Assembly (NCBI RefSeq): GCF_017316025.1
Contig: NZ_JAFLVT010000008.1
Coordinates: 496,001 to 560,000 of the forward strand
Reading direction: 5' to 3'
Origin: Candidatus Enterococcus myersii
GTDB taxonomy: Bacteria > Bacillota > Bacilli > Lactobacillales > Enterococcaceae
DNA: 64,000 nt
Of this stretch, positions 27,742-37,234 are shown in pieces. Under the pieces are notes generated by a model. It was not told the origin of the DNA. It worked only from the letters and a program-made list of their open reading frames with translations, and did not search any database. The first letter of the stretch is position 1. Every line of letters begins with the position of its first letter. Made by a program: the position numbers and the translations under genes.

Positions 27742-28809
27742 TTAAAAACGAAGCGGCATTTCATTTTGTCCTCTACTTGCATACTTTCTTACATCAATGC
27801 CGCGGGCTTGGCACCACTGCCAAACTTCATCAGTAAAAATAAGCGGAACAGTTTCTAAACTATGAGTATTTTTTTTACCTACCATCGTGTAAAGAAGCGC
27901 CAAATCTTCTTGCCAATTTTGAATCATCTCAATCGTAGCCTCAACGCCGTGGCTTAAAAGTTGATTTAAAATGGTGGCAGAAATACCTACTGTGTCAGCG
28001 CCTAAAATTAATGATTTGAAAATATCAAAAGCATTGCGAATGCCACCTGAGGCGATTACTTCAAAGGAGCGCGTTACTTGGGCAGCTTCAAGTAACGAAA
28101 TAACAGTCGATTGGCCAAATTCACTTAAATACGCCATCTCACGTTTTGGTCGGCGTGCATTTTCAATTTGGGTAAAACTAGTACCGCCTTGACCAGAAAC
28201 ATCAATCGTTTGAACCCCAACACTGATTAATTGCAGCATCGCTTCTCTGGTCATGCCAAAGCCAACTTCTTTGACTATTACTGGTACTTGGAGTTTTGCG
28301 ACAATTTCAGCGATGTTGTCTAACCAATCCGAAAAAGTTCGATCTCCTTCAGGCATGACCAATTCTTGCGGTGCATTTAGATGGATTTGTAAGGCGTTAG
28401 CACCAAATAGTTCCACGGCACGTTGCGCATTTTCCAAGGCGTTGTGCGCACCAATATTGGCAAGAAAAAAGCCAGCTGGATTAATCTGGCGCACTATTTT
28501 AAAACTATCACTGACACTTTCGTCTTTTAAAGCAGCTGTGACAGAGCCTGTTGCCATCATTAACTGACATTCTTTAGCAATAAGGGCCAAATCGTGATTA
28601 ATCTGTAATGACTTTTTGGAACCACCAGTCATGGCGTTAATGAAAAAAGGAAAGTTTTCTTCGTGATTTAAAATCTCTGTTTTTAAACTGACATCTTTTA
28701 CATCAATTTGTGGTAACGGGGTATGAATTAAACGGACTGCGTCAAAATCATTTGTTTTTTCTTTATGAAAAGCTTTTGCTAAGCTTACGTGTTCATCTTT
28801 ACGATTCAT
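27742..28809 (-). CDS. fni: Type 2 isopentenyl-diphosphate isomerase
   Basis: A 355-residue FMN-dependent IPP isomerase of the type 2 class, which interconverts IPP and DMAPP. Landmarks are the N-terminal RKDEHVSLAKAFHK, INAMTGGS, MATGSVTAALKD, VIVKEVGFGM, the phosphate/FMN-binding DVSGQGGTSF and ASGGIRNAFDIFKSL. It is the last gene of the mevalonate operon, and its ATG 28809 overlaps the mvaK2 stop by 11 bases. AAAGGA lies 6 bases before that ATG; the longer frame starting at 28827 would place the ribosome site inside the coding region. It completes the pathway to the C5 units for undecaprenyl phosphate. Confidence 0.93.
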   Translation of the reverse strand: MNRKDEHVSLAKAFHKEKTNDFDAVRLIHTPLPQIDVKDVSLKTEILNHEENFPFFINAMTGGSKKSLQINHDLALIAKECQLMMATGSVTAALKDESVSDSFKIVRQINPAGFFLANIGAHNALENAQRAVELFGANALQIHLNAPQELVMPEGDRTFSDWLDNIAEIVAKLQVPVIVKEVGFGMTREAMLQLISVGVQTIDVSGQGGTSFTQIENARRPKREMAYLSEFGQSTVISLLEAAQVTRSFEVIASGGIRNAFDIFKSLILGADTVGISATILNQLLSHGVEATIEMIQNWQEDLALLYTMVGKKNTHSLETVPLIFTDEVWQWCQARGIDVRKYASRGQNEMPLRF

Positions 28810-29911
28810 GCTGCGTCCTTTCTTCAACCTTTTTTTGATAATGATAAACGTGTAGGGGCAGCGGTGTGATACCAGCTTTTTCCCAAACGCTCATCAAAGG
28901 CAATATACCACTTTTTTGATCGGTAATCACGATACCGCAATCACCGCCACCAGCGCCAGAGGATTTGGCAGCACCGCCGTAATTTTCAGCTAAATCACAG
29001 AGCATTTTTAATGAGGGTGTTTCAATCGTGACATTGGTGATTTGGGTTAATTCGTTTAAAAGCCGCCGGTTCTTCTTGATCATTTTTTTTATCAAGCTGA
29101 TATTTTGGGTGTGAAAACCAGTAATCATTTGCTCTACACAGTCTTTACTGGCGGCTAAAAATTCTTCATAAGAAGTAGAGGTTTTCTTATCTGCTCTGGA
29201 TTCATTTACTTGATCCACCAGATCAGAAGTAGACGCAGGAGATCCTGTCCAACCGATCAACAAACGCAGATGAGAAACTTCTGGCAGCGGTGTAATAGCA
29301 AGCTTAGGCCATTTTTTTGCTAATAAAGTCGTGATACTTTCGGTTTGGCGATGTTTTTGCAACCAATTTTGTTCAAAGGTAGAAAAAGCAATCCAGCCGC
29401 CGTAAGAGCTTGCGGCAATATCTCCGCAAGAGCCATTGCCTTGCACTTCTAGGTGAGATAAGGCTGCGAGTTTAAAAGTCATCATGGGAGTTAGCGAAAG
29501 TTCATAAAACGCACTTAATGCTTTTACTGTTGCGACTGTTACCGCTCCGCTGGAACCCAGACCGTATTTACGACCATTAGAGTTATCCAATTCACTTGTG
29601 ACCTTTAAATCAAAGAAAGCCAATTGTTTGCCTTGTTCTTGGGCATATTTTTCGGTGATTTTAATTGCCGCCAAAATATAATGAAATGGATTTTCCCGAA
29701 TATCTAAAACCAGTTCGCCACCGCGGCGCGTCCATTTTACTGGCAATTCACTGTATTGCGCCGATTGGATGCTACCACTTTTTGTGGCTTTTGTGATGGT
29801 AACTGTGATAAATTGATCGACGGCGATAATAATTGCAGGGTGACCTGCTTCAACCACGGCATATTCTCCTGCAATATAAAGTTTTCCTGGAGCCGAAGCT
29901 TCCACTAACAT
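28799..29911 (-). CDS. mvaK2: Phosphomevalonate kinase
   Basis: A 370-residue GHMP kinase that phosphorylates mevalonate-5-phosphate. It shows the N-terminal APGKLYIAGEYAVVEAGHPA, the GHMP ATP-binding YGLGSSGAVTVATVKAL, and the C-terminal GGAAKSSGAGGGDCGIVI. An AGGGGG site lies 9 bases before the ATG. It starts 29 bases after the mvaD stop and overlaps fni. The operon order mvaK1-mvaD-mvaK2-fni is the usual one in enterococci, streptococci and staphylococci (fni is not always present). Confidence 0.93.
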   Translation of the reverse strand: MLVEASAPGKLYIAGEYAVVEAGHPAIIIAVDQFITVTITKATKSGSIQSAQYSELPVKWTRRGGELVLDIRENPFHYILAAIKITEKYAQEQGKQLAFFDLKVTSELDNSNGRKYGLGSSGAVTVATVKALSAFYELSLTPMMTFKLAALSHLEVQGNGSCGDIAASSYGGWIAFSTFEQNWLQKHRQTESITTLLAKKWPKLAITPLPEVSHLRLLIGWTGSPASTSDLVDQVNESRADKKTSTSYEEFLAASKDCVEQMITGFHTQNISLIKKMIKKNRRLLNELTQITNVTIETPSLKMLCDLAENYGGAAKSSGAGGGDCGIVITDQKSGILPLMSVWEKAGITPLPLHVYHYQKKVEERTQHES

Positions 29912-29940
29912 TTCTTTTTCCCCCTGTGATTTGTCTCCAT

Positions 29941-30915
29941 TTATAAATACGTAATTCCTGGACCGCTAAAAGCGGTGACAAGCTGATCTGCTGCAAAATA
30001 ATCACGTAATTTAGCTTTGATTTTTTCAGCATCTTTTTTCAGGCATAATACTTTAACATTTGGTCCAGCATCCATGGTGAAATAACAAGGGATTCCTGCT
30101 GCCCGCATTTTTCTGACCGCCTGCATTGCTTTTAAACTGTCAGGTGACCAATAAGTAAATGGTGGTACGGCTGCTAATGTCGTGCCGTGCATTTTTAAAG
30201 CATTGTTTTCAGCGATGCTACCTAACTTATTAAAATCTTGCGCGTGGATGGCAATTTTAGCACTGGCTAAATCTTGCGGTGTCGTTTGCAACCAACCTTC
30301 ATAAAAGGCTGAAGTTTCGACTGTTCGTCGCATACCATCACGGCTGGAAACATCTTTTTCTTGATCGTTAATCAAAATAAAGAGCATTGCCAGTTCATTT
30401 TCCCAGCCATTGCTTGGCACCACTTCAGCAAAAGAAGTTTCATCACTGTTACCTTTTTGCCATTCCACAAAACCAGGGAAAATACTGCGACAAGCAGAAC
30501 CTGAACCACGGCGCGCTAAGCGGGATAAATCCCGATCAGACAAATCTAATTGCAGCGCTTGGTTGCAAGCGGCAGCTAGGGCGGCTAAGCCGCTTGAAGA
30601 TGAAGCTAAACCAGCGGCATAAGGAACATGATTATAACTTTTTACTTCAGCGAAAAGCGGACAAGTTGCCATTTTACGCACTAAGTCTAAAAAGCGGCTG
30701 ACTTTTTCTGTGCTTTTTTCATCTTGTAAAATATCATCTAAATAAAAGGTATCTGCTGTTAAATCTTCTGAAAATATTACTGTCGTCTCGGTATAAAAAG
30801 CATCTAAAGTTAATGAGAGACTGTTGTTCATGGGAATAATTAATTCTTCATTGGCTTTGCCCCAGTATTTGATTAAGGCGATATTGGTGTGTGCCCGGGC
30901 ACTTCCTTTAAGCAT
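29941..30915 (-). CDS. mvaD: Diphosphomevalonate decarboxylase
   Basis: A 324-residue GHMP-fold decarboxylase turning mevalonate-5-diphosphate into IPP with ATP. It has NIALIKYWGKANEELIIPMN at the N-terminus, VPYAAGLASSSSGLAALAAA as phosphate loop, SGSACRSIFPGFVEW, and TMDAGPNVKVLCL carrying the catalytic Asp region. The ATG overlaps the mvaK1 stop codon by 8 bases (30908-30915), showing translational coupling. Confidence 0.95.
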   Translation of the reverse strand: MLKGSARAHTNIALIKYWGKANEELIIPMNNSLSLTLDAFYTETTVIFSEDLTADTFYLDDILQDEKSTEKVSRFLDLVRKMATCPLFAEVKSYNHVPYAAGLASSSSGLAALAAACNQALQLDLSDRDLSRLARRGSGSACRSIFPGFVEWQKGNSDETSFAEVVPSNGWENELAMLFILINDQEKDVSSRDGMRRTVETSAFYEGWLQTTPQDLASAKIAIHAQDFNKLGSIAENNALKMHGTTLAAVPPFTYWSPDSLKAMQAVRKMRAAGIPCYFTMDAGPNVKVLCLKKDAEKIKAKLRDYFAADQLVTAFSGPGITYL

Positions 30916-31843
30916 ATTGATAAACTCCTAATTCTTGAATCCAAGTTGCTTTGGCACCTTGGTTAGTTAAAGCGGTCGTAATTTTTTTGGCGGTACTGTA
31001 ATCTGAAGCTAGGGCGATCATGCAGCCACCCTTACCACCACCAGTTAGTTTAGCGCCTAGTGCGCCATTTTGATTGGCCACCATAATTAAATTATCCAAT
31101 GTTTGATCGCTTACTTGTAGGGCGGCTAAATTTTTTTGGGCAGCATTCATTAGTTCTCCCAGATACGCGGCTTGATTATTTAAAATAGCCTTTTTAGCTT
31201 TTAAAGTTAAGTCTCCTAGCTCATTAATTAAATGACCAGTAGTCTTATTATCTTGTTCAAAACGTTGCGCTACTGCTTTAACAGTTTGGCGGGTTTTGCC
31301 TTTAACACCGGTATCTGCCACAATTAAAAAGCCACTGATGTTGATAGGAAAAGTCTCAAAAGCTGCGCCTTTTTGAAATAAAATCGGTTCATCACCGGCT
31401 GTGGCTGCAGCATCAATGCCACTTGGATTCCCATGGGAAATTTTCTCAGCATAATTTACATAGGTTAATAAAAGCTCATGGCTTAGGGGTAAATTTTGCC
31501 AATCAAAAAATGCCCGGGTAATGGCTACCGCAACAGCAGCGCTTGATCCCATTCCTCTTTCAGCGGGAATGGTACTAGAAATTGTAATTTGTACTGGTGG
31601 CGTAGAAAAGTCATGACGCAATTGGTGAATGAGTGTTTTAATATTTTCCAGACTTTTTGGTGCCTTCGCTAAGGGACCGACAAAATAACCCGAACGTAAT
31701 ACGTCGTAAATGTGGTCGGTTATTTCAGCTGTGACATGGGTCGGTTGGAAAGGAAAAGCGATGGCGGGTTTTCCATAGACAACAGAATGTTCCCCCATCA
31801 AAATAATTTTTCCATTGGCATTACCTTCACCACTGGATTTCAT
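30908..31843 (-). CDS. mvaK1: Mevalonate kinase
   Basis: A 311-residue GHMP kinase, first gene of the mevalonate operon. NGKIILMGEHSVVYGKPAIA is the N-terminal signature, ERGMGSSAAVAVAITRAFFDW the ATP loop, and KLTGGGKGGCMIAL the C-terminal motif. It phosphorylates mevalonate and is often feedback-inhibited by diphosphomevalonate in related species. GAGG precedes ATG 31843 by 7 bases. HMG-CoA synthase and reductase are not in the window. Confidence 0.94.
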   Translation of the reverse strand: MKSSGEGNANGKIILMGEHSVVYGKPAIAFPFQPTHVTAEITDHIYDVLRSGYFVGPLAKAPKSLENIKTLIHQLRHDFSTPPVQITISSTIPAERGMGSSAAVAVAITRAFFDWQNLPLSHELLLTYVNYAEKISHGNPSGIDAAATAGDEPILFQKGAAFETFPINISGFLIVADTGVKGKTRQTVKAVAQRFEQDNKTTGHLINELGDLTLKAKKAILNNQAAYLGELMNAAQKNLAALQVSDQTLDNLIMVANQNGALGAKLTGGGKGGCMIALASDYSTAKKITTALTNQGAKATWIQELGVYQYA

Positions 31844-31899
31844 GCAAATGCCTCATTTCTTTTTATATTTAAATAAAATAAAATATGTACTGCTTGTCC

Positions 31900-31928
31900 A
31901 TTCTACTAAAAATTAAGCGAATCGTTAA
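31900..31928 (-). promoter_or_regulatory. Candidate promoter of the mevalonate operon
   Basis: Minus strand TTAACG, 17 bases, TAGAAT, 57 bases before mvaK1. The rest of 31929-32145 is AT-rich and shows nothing definite. Confidence 0.45.
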
Positions 31929-32145
31929 GGGTTTATGAAAAATTTCAACGCTTTTCAATTTTTTCTTAAGAGATTTTTTTAACTTCTTTTTTTAAATTCA
32001 TTGCATTTATAAAGGTAAACTATAGAAAGCTATTTTTTTGTCAGTCAAATAATTTTTTTCACTTAGGTGGCTTGTTCTAATTTTTAAGCCATATTGGTAG
32101 CGGATTTTATCAAAATAGTACCTGTTTTTGTGAGTACTTTCTTAT

Positions 32146-32175
32146 TTGACGCAACAAGATGTTGTGGGGTATAGT
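32146..32175 (+). promoter_or_regulatory. Promoter of the deoxynucleoside kinase gene
   Basis: TTGACG, 18 bases, TATAGT, about 50 bases before the gene. Confidence 0.6.
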
Positions 32176-32227
32176 GTGTCAGGTAGAGAAAAAACACAAT
32201 ATTTAGTGATAGGTGAGTTGGAGGTCC

Positions 32228-32887
32228 ATGAGTGTGATTGTATTAGCAGGTACCATTGGCGCAGGTAAATCAAGTTTAACAGAAATGATTGCCAATCATT
32301 TAAACAGCGAAGCATTTTATGAATCAGTTGATGATAATGAAGTATTGCCCTTATTTTATCAAGATCCCAATAAATATGCTTTTTTATTGCAAATTTACTT
32401 TTTGAATAAACGATTTGATAGTATAAAAAAAGCATTGCAACACGAAGACAATGTTTTGGATCGTTCGATCTATGAAGATTCTTTATTATTTCATTTAAAT
32501 GCTGATTTGGGTCGGGCAACTGCCACAGAAGTACAAGTGTACGATGAATTGTTGGCCAATATGATGCAAGAATTGCCATTTGCCGCTCAAAAAAAGCATC
32601 CTGATTTATTGGTTCACATCAAAGTGTCCTTTGAAACGATGTTAGCGCGAATTAAAAAACGTGGCCGCGAGTTTGAACAATTGGAATATGATCCAAGTCT
32701 TTACGATTATTATCAAGAATTAAATCGTCGTTATGATGCGTGGTTTGAAAACTATCACGAGAGTCCCAAATTACAAATTGATGGCGATCTGTTGAATTTC
32801 GTGGAAGATGAAGTAGCGGCAAAAGAAGTTATCCAACTGATTGATGACAAGTTGGCAGAAATTCGCCAATTAGAATTTATCGGCTAA
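32228..32887 (+). CDS. Deoxynucleoside kinase (dAdo/dGuo/dCyd type)
   Basis: A 219-residue kinase of the deoxynucleoside-kinase family in the nucleotide-salvage pathway. The P-loop is GTIGAGKSSLTEM at the N-terminus. DRSIYEDSLLFHL supplies the conserved DRS/Glu substrate-binding motif, and IKKRGREFEQ forms the LID-type arginine cluster. Preference between dAdo, dGuo and dCyd cannot be read. GGAGG is only 3 bases before ATG 32228, tighter than usual; a GTG at 32234 would have better spacing and gives nearly the same protein. Confidence 0.87.
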   Translation: MSVIVLAGTIGAGKSSLTEMIANHLNSEAFYESVDDNEVLPLFYQDPNKYAFLLQIYFLNKRFDSIKKALQHEDNVLDRSIYEDSLLFHLNADLGRATATEVQVYDELLANMMQELPFAAQKKHPDLLVHIKVSFETMLARIKKRGREFEQLEYDPSLYDYYQELNRRYDAWFENYHESPKLQIDGDLLNFVEDEVAAKEVIQLIDDKLAEIRQLEFIG

Positions 32888-32892
32888 AAAGT

Positions 32893-32940
32893 AAAACGCT
32901 GGAATCCAGGCTTATGAATAGGGATTCTAGCGTTTTTTGT
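32893..32940 (+). terminator. Terminator after the deoxynucleoside kinase gene
   Basis: AAAACGCTGGAATCC and GGATTCTAGCGTTTT (one G-U pair), then TTG. Confidence 0.85.
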
Positions 32941-32975
32941 TATAATTGAAGATAGAAAATCAAATGAGGTGAAAT

Positions 32976-33881
32976 ATGGAACATAAAAGAGAATTTAATC
33001 AAGGCGCCTCTTATTGGGTCCAAGTCGATAATCACAGTGTCACCACTTTAAGTGAATTACAAGAAAAGTACCAGTTAAGTGATGAGATGCTGACATATTC
33101 TTTAGATAAAAACGAACGCGCGCGGGTAGAATATGATCCCGAAGAACATGCTTTTTTACTGGTTTATAACGTGCCTCATCGCCATAAAACAGATAATCAT
33201 TATGAAACAAGTCCGATGACTTTTATTATTAAAGAACATCATCTTTTTTCTTTTACGACAGAGCATACCAGCTATGTAGCAGATATGATGGAGAACTTAC
33301 TCCACAAAAATAGTAAACAAAGTGAATACAGCTTATTGTTCCACACGCTATTTTTAATCTCAGATTCTTTTTTCCCTTTGATTGAAGAAGTGAACAGTGA
33401 GCGGATGCGTTTAAATCAAAAACTGCGGGAAAAGACGACAAATAAAAATTTACTGGAACTTTCTGACCTTGAAATTGGTTTGGTCTATTTAGTAACAGCG
33501 ACCAAACAAAATGCGGTCTTATTGCAACAAATCCGCGCTTTGAATATTTTCCATCGCCTGCAAGATAATGAAAAAGAACAATTGGAAGATGCTCTAATTG
33601 AAGCCAAGCAAGCAGTGGAGATGACGAATTTAGCTGCTCAAGTTATCGACCAACTTTCAGGTGCCTATAACAATCTTTTAAATAATAATTTGAATGATAC
33701 GATGAAATTTTTAACTATTTGGTCGTTGTTGCTTACGGTACCGACGATTGTTACGGGCTTTTTTGGCATGAATGTTCCGCTGCCATTCTCCCATTCTGTT
33801 TTTGGTTGGGGGATTGCAATGTTGATCAGCATTGGCTTATCTGTTTGGATGCTTTTGGCTATGTGGCGCCGGATTAAATAA
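32976..33881 (+). CDS. corA: CorA-family divalent-cation (Mg2+) channel
   Basis: A 301-residue CorA-type protein. A long soluble N-terminal domain with a long helix (residues ~130-240) leads to two C-terminal membrane helices. The family signature GMN is present in FFGMNVPLP between them. It should form a pentameric Mg2+ (or Co2+/Ni2+) channel. GAGGTG precedes the ATG by 6 bases. It ends 1 base before the convergent pentapeptide-type gene, so no terminator lies between them. Confidence 0.9.
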   Translation: MEHKREFNQGASYWVQVDNHSVTTLSELQEKYQLSDEMLTYSLDKNERARVEYDPEEHAFLLVYNVPHRHKTDNHYETSPMTFIIKEHHLFSFTTEHTSYVADMMENLLHKNSKQSEYSLLFHTLFLISDSFFPLIEEVNSERMRLNQKLREKTTNKNLLELSDLEIGLVYLVTATKQNAVLLQQIRALNIFHRLQDNEKEQLEDALIEAKQAVEMTNLAAQVIDQLSGAYNNLLNNNLNDTMKFLTIWSLLLTVPTIVTGFFGMNVPLPFSHSVFGWGIAMLISIGLSVWMLLAMWRRIK

Positions 33882-33882
33882 G

Positions 33883-34509
33883 CTAATCTTTAATAACAAG
33901 CCCCAGACTAGCTGCAATAACTAAGGCTTGTTGGGAATTGACAATGAGCCCGCGCAAGTTTTCTTGCTCTAAAATGATGCGATAAAATTTGTTATTGCTA
34001 AAATCAAGCTTGTTTAAAGGTGTATGGCCCCAATTACTACCTGTTAAATCATTGTTAATGAAGTTTATATGTTGCCATTTCAGATTGTAAAATTCACTAT
34101 CAGTCAGGCGACAATTGGCGAAAGTCACAACTTTCAAATTTCCTTGACTAAAAGAGACAAAGTCACAAAGACAGTCGTGAAATTGACAATCGCGTAAATA
34201 ACTTTCTGCAAAATTGGCTCCCGTGAGCTTACATTGTTCAAAAATTACTTGATGAAAGCTGGCTTTAAGCCATTCAATATTGGAAAAATCACAATTACGA
34301 AAAATCACGTTGCTAGCCTCGAAATTGTCCAGGCGGGTTTTATGCAAGGTGATTTTTTCTAATTCACTTTGACGAATGATGATGTTTTTACCAGTTAAAT
34401 AGCTGTGATCGCTATTAGTAAAACGATTTGCTTCAAAGTAGGCTTCATCTTCAATAAAAAAATCATTTTTAATTAAAACTGGTAATTGAGGTGGGGCAGG
34501 CTGCTTCAT
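33883..34509 (-). CDS. Pentapeptide-repeat-like protein
   Basis: A 208-residue protein built from short repeats around a central F/L: KLTGANFAESYLRDCQFHDC, SFSQGNLKVVTFANCRL and NNDLTGSNWGHTPLNKLDF. This A(D/N)LXX-like pattern suggests a right-handed quadrilateral beta-helix. Members range from gyrase-protecting Qnr/MfpA proteins to proteins of unknown role; the repeat is loose here, so no function is given. ATG 34509 has GGAGA 7 bases ahead and is chosen over the longer frame to 34569. It converges with corA with a 1-base gap. Confidence 0.75.
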   Translation of the reverse strand: MKQPAPPQLPVLIKNDFFIEDEAYFEANRFTNSDHSYLTGKNIIIRQSELEKITLHKTRLDNFEASNVIFRNCDFSNIEWLKASFHQVIFEQCKLTGANFAESYLRDCQFHDCLCDFVSFSQGNLKVVTFANCRLTDSEFYNLKWQHINFINNDLTGSNWGHTPLNKLDFSNNKFYRIILEQENLRGLIVNSQQALVIAASLGLVIKD

Positions 34510-34769
34510 TGGCGCGTCTCCTTTGTGGTTTGTTAGTTGCATTTTAGCTAAAAAAAATACTAAAAACAAATTAAGCTAAAACAGATATGTCATTTCACTT
34601 AAAAATATTTATTATTTTAGAATAATTATTGTGAAAAAAATTTTATCTCATAAATTTCTAATATTGAAAACGTATTATCACAAGCTTTAGAATGAAAACT
34701 CCTGTTATAAATAAGGCAATAGAGATTCACAAGCAGAATGATCGCCTTTAGCATCTTTTTTTTCTAGAA

Positions 34770-34783
34770 TGTAAACGGAAACA
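34770..34783. promoter_or_regulatory. cre-like site upstream of nox
   Basis: TGTAAACGGAAACA fits the CcpA consensus TGWAANCGNTNWCA with one mismatch, about 110 bases before the gene. A Rex half-site (TTTGTGAAAAAAG) follows near 34849. Confidence 0.5.
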
Positions 34784-34892
34784 GAAAATAGATTGTTTCA
34801 CACTTATTTTTTCAGAATTGCTTTTTTCTCTTTTTTTGAAAAAGTTTGTGAAAAAAGTAGTATGAATGAGTTTATTATTGGAGGAATAAAAA

Positions 34893-36227
34893 ATGACAAA
34901 AACGATTATTGTCGGAACTAACCATGCCGGAATTGCTGCTGCAAATACATTATTAGATAATTACCCAGATCAAGAAGTCGTGATGATCGACCGCAATACG
35001 AACTTAAGTTACTTGGGTTGCGGCACTGCCTTGTGGGTAGGCCGTCAAATAGATGGTTATCAAGACCTTTTTTATACAAATAAAGAAGCATTTGAAGAAA
35101 AAGGCGCCAAAATTTATATGGAAACTTCTGTAACCAGCGTTGATTTTAACAAAAAAATCGTTCATTGCGAGAAAAAAGACGGTTCTACGTTTGAAGAAAA
35201 TTATGACAAAATCATTTTAGCCACAGGTTCTCGCCCAATTTCACCTAAAGTACCCGGTCACGATTTAGACGGAATTCACTTCTTGAAATTATTCCAAGAA
35301 GGACAAGATGTTGATCGTGAAATGGCACGAGACAGTGTAAAAACAGTGGCTGTCATTGGTGCTGGTTATATCGGTGTAGAAATTGCAGAAGCAGCAAAAC
35401 GCCGAGGCAAAAATGTCTTATTATTTGATGCTGCTGATCGTTCATTGCCTTCATATTATGATAAATGGTTTACAGATGATATGGATAAAAATTTGGCAGA
35501 TCACGGGATTGAATTACATTTTGGAGAATTGATCAAAGAATATAAAGGTGATAGCCGCGTAGATACCGTTGTTTCTGAAAAAGGGCAATACCCTGTGGAC
35601 ATGGTTATTAATGCGATTGGTTTTGGGCCAAATGCACAATTAGGAAAAGATCATTTAGAATTATTTGCTAATGGGGCTTATTTAGTTGATCGTCACCAAC
35701 AAACAAGTGATCCAGATGTTTATGCAGTCGGAGATTGTGCGACCATTTACTCTAATGCACTTGATGCTACGACTTATATTGCACTTGCCTCTAATGCTGT
35801 TCGTACAGGAATTGTGGCGGGTCATAATATTGGTGGCACACCGGTTGAATCTGCTGGCGTTCAAGGCTCAAATGGTATTTCAATTTTTGGCTTTAATATG
35901 GTTTCAACAGGCTTGTCTGTTGCTGCAGCCCAAAAGAACAACATGGAAGTTAAATACACGGACTACGAAGACTTACAAAAACCTGGTTTTATTAAAGAAG
36001 AAAATGGCGATGTGAAAATTCGTATCGTTTACGAAGCGTCTTCACGTCGAATTGTCGGTGCACAAATGTCTTCCACCGAAGATATTTCCATGGCAATCCA
36101 TATGTTCTCACTGGCAATCAGCAAACACGTTACAATCGACGAATTAAAACTATTGGATATCTTCTTCTTGCCACACTTTAACCAACCTTACAACTACATT
36201 ACAATGGCTGCTTTAGCTGCTGAATAG
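34893..36227 (+). CDS. nox: Water-forming NADH oxidase
   Basis: A 444-residue FAD-dependent NADH oxidase of the peroxide-reductase family. It reduces O2 to water and regenerates NAD+. The N-terminal FAD fold is IVGTNHAGIAAANTLL with His11. The redox cysteine Cys43 lies in LSYLGCGTALW, the NADH fold is VAVIGAGYIGVEIAEAAKRR, and VYAVGDCATIY marks the second FAD motif. A single Cys43 as sulfenic acid indicates the water-forming type, but CoA-disulfide reductases look similar. GGAGG precedes the ATG. Nox competes with AdhE for NADH, and both have redox or catabolite motifs upstream. Confidence 0.92.
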   Translation: MTKTIIVGTNHAGIAAANTLLDNYPDQEVVMIDRNTNLSYLGCGTALWVGRQIDGYQDLFYTNKEAFEEKGAKIYMETSVTSVDFNKKIVHCEKKDGSTFEENYDKIILATGSRPISPKVPGHDLDGIHFLKLFQEGQDVDREMARDSVKTVAVIGAGYIGVEIAEAAKRRGKNVLLFDAADRSLPSYYDKWFTDDMDKNLADHGIELHFGELIKEYKGDSRVDTVVSEKGQYPVDMVINAIGFGPNAQLGKDHLELFANGAYLVDRHQQTSDPDVYAVGDCATIYSNALDATTYIALASNAVRTGIVAGHNIGGTPVESAGVQGSNGISIFGFNMVSTGLSVAAAQKNNMEVKYTDYEDLQKPGFIKEENGDVKIRIVYEASSRRIVGAQMSSTEDISMAIHMFSLAISKHVTIDELKLLDIFFLPHFNQPYNYITMAALAAE

Positions 36228-36248
36228 GTAGAAAAATAAAATAAGTGT

Positions 36249-36294
36249 AAAAACGTTAAGAGCAGTTTTATCGCTGTTCTTAGCGTTTTTTTGT
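36249..36294 (+). terminator. Terminator after nox
   Basis: AAAAACGTTAAGAGCA and TGTTCTTAGCGTTTTT around a short loop. The following 240 bases to 36536 carry only two copies of AAGTGGTAGG (about 36421 and 36497) of unknown meaning. Confidence 0.85.
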
Positions 36295-36536
36295 AATCTT
36301 AAAAAATTTTAGGCTGTTGGGAAAAAGTTTGTCGTTATGGTGCTACTTGCATTTGGTAGTTATGAAAACTGACCGACTTCTTTTTATTAAATGCGAAAAT
36401 ATTGGAGATAAAGAATATTTCAAGTGGTAGGATTAGTTTTCACTTGACGCCTCCTATAGGGATAACGGCATAATGAAATAGTAGACAATTTATTTTAAGT
36501 GGTAGGCTGATTATTAAAAACTTAGGGAGGATTAAA

Positions 36537-37067
36537 ATGGCAAGACCAAAAACAAAAGAAGCGTTACTTCAAGCAGGAAACGATACTTATCTTAATATGA
36601 TGGAATTATTAGACACACTGCCACAGGAAAGTTTAACGCAAAATTTCACCTTTGACGTTGAAAAGGAAAAGCAAGCACATTGGCAGCGGGATAAAAATTT
36701 ACGGGATGTTTTCGTGCATCTGTATGAATGGCACAAGCTGCTGTTAGATTGGGTAGCGGCCAATCAAAATGGAAAAGCAAAGCAGTTTTTAAAAGCTGGC
36801 TATAATTGGAAAACTTATGGGAAAATGAATGAGGAATTTTTTTTAAAACATCAAAATACCAGTTATGAAGAAGCTTTGCAACTTATAGCTAAAACGCATT
36901 ACCAAGTTATGGATTTGGCTAAGACATTTTCTAATGAAGAATTATTTGAAAAAGGAGTATTTCCGTGGGTGGGAGGAAGTACCTTAGGGAGCTATTTTGT
37001 TTCTGCAACAGCGAGTCACTATGAATGGGCAATGAAAAAAATCAAACGATTCAAAAAGAGTTTGTAG
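36537..37067 (+). CDS. ClbS/DfsB family four-helix-bundle protein
   Basis: A 176-residue DinB-like four-helix protein of the ClbS/DfsB family. The opening MARPKTKEALLQAGNDTYLN is characteristic, as are KNLRDVFVHLYEWHKLLLDW and the GYNWKTYGKMNEEF region, with a late SHYEWAMKKIKRFKK. ClbS itself protects colibactin producers as a hydrolase, but most relatives are uncharacterised and no such cluster is here. GGGAGG precedes ATG 36537. It is a single gene located upstream of the leucine leader. Confidence 0.83.
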   Translation: MARPKTKEALLQAGNDTYLNMMELLDTLPQESLTQNFTFDVEKEKQAHWQRDKNLRDVFVHLYEWHKLLLDWVAANQNGKAKQFLKAGYNWKTYGKMNEEFFLKHQNTSYEEALQLIAKTHYQVMDLAKTFSNEELFEKGVFPWVGGSTLGSYFVSATASHYEWAMKKIKRFKKSL

Positions 37068-37177
37068 CTCCGTAGTAAAAAAGTCTGTCTACCCAAGTAT
37101 GTTTAATCTTATGTGTAAGAGTAACCAAATTTTGAAAACAAATATAAAAGAATATTCAGAAAATTTAGAATAAACTG

Positions 37178-37206
37178 TTGACATCATTTTCACGAAGCTT
37201 TATGAT
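37178..37206 (+). promoter_or_regulatory. Strong promoter of the leucine leader and leuABCD
   Basis: TTGACA, exactly 17 bases, TATGAT. Transcription would begin near 37213, about 22 bases before the leader peptide. Confidence 0.75.
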
Positions 37207-37234
37207 ATTTGTAACAAACAAGCAGGTGATGAAA

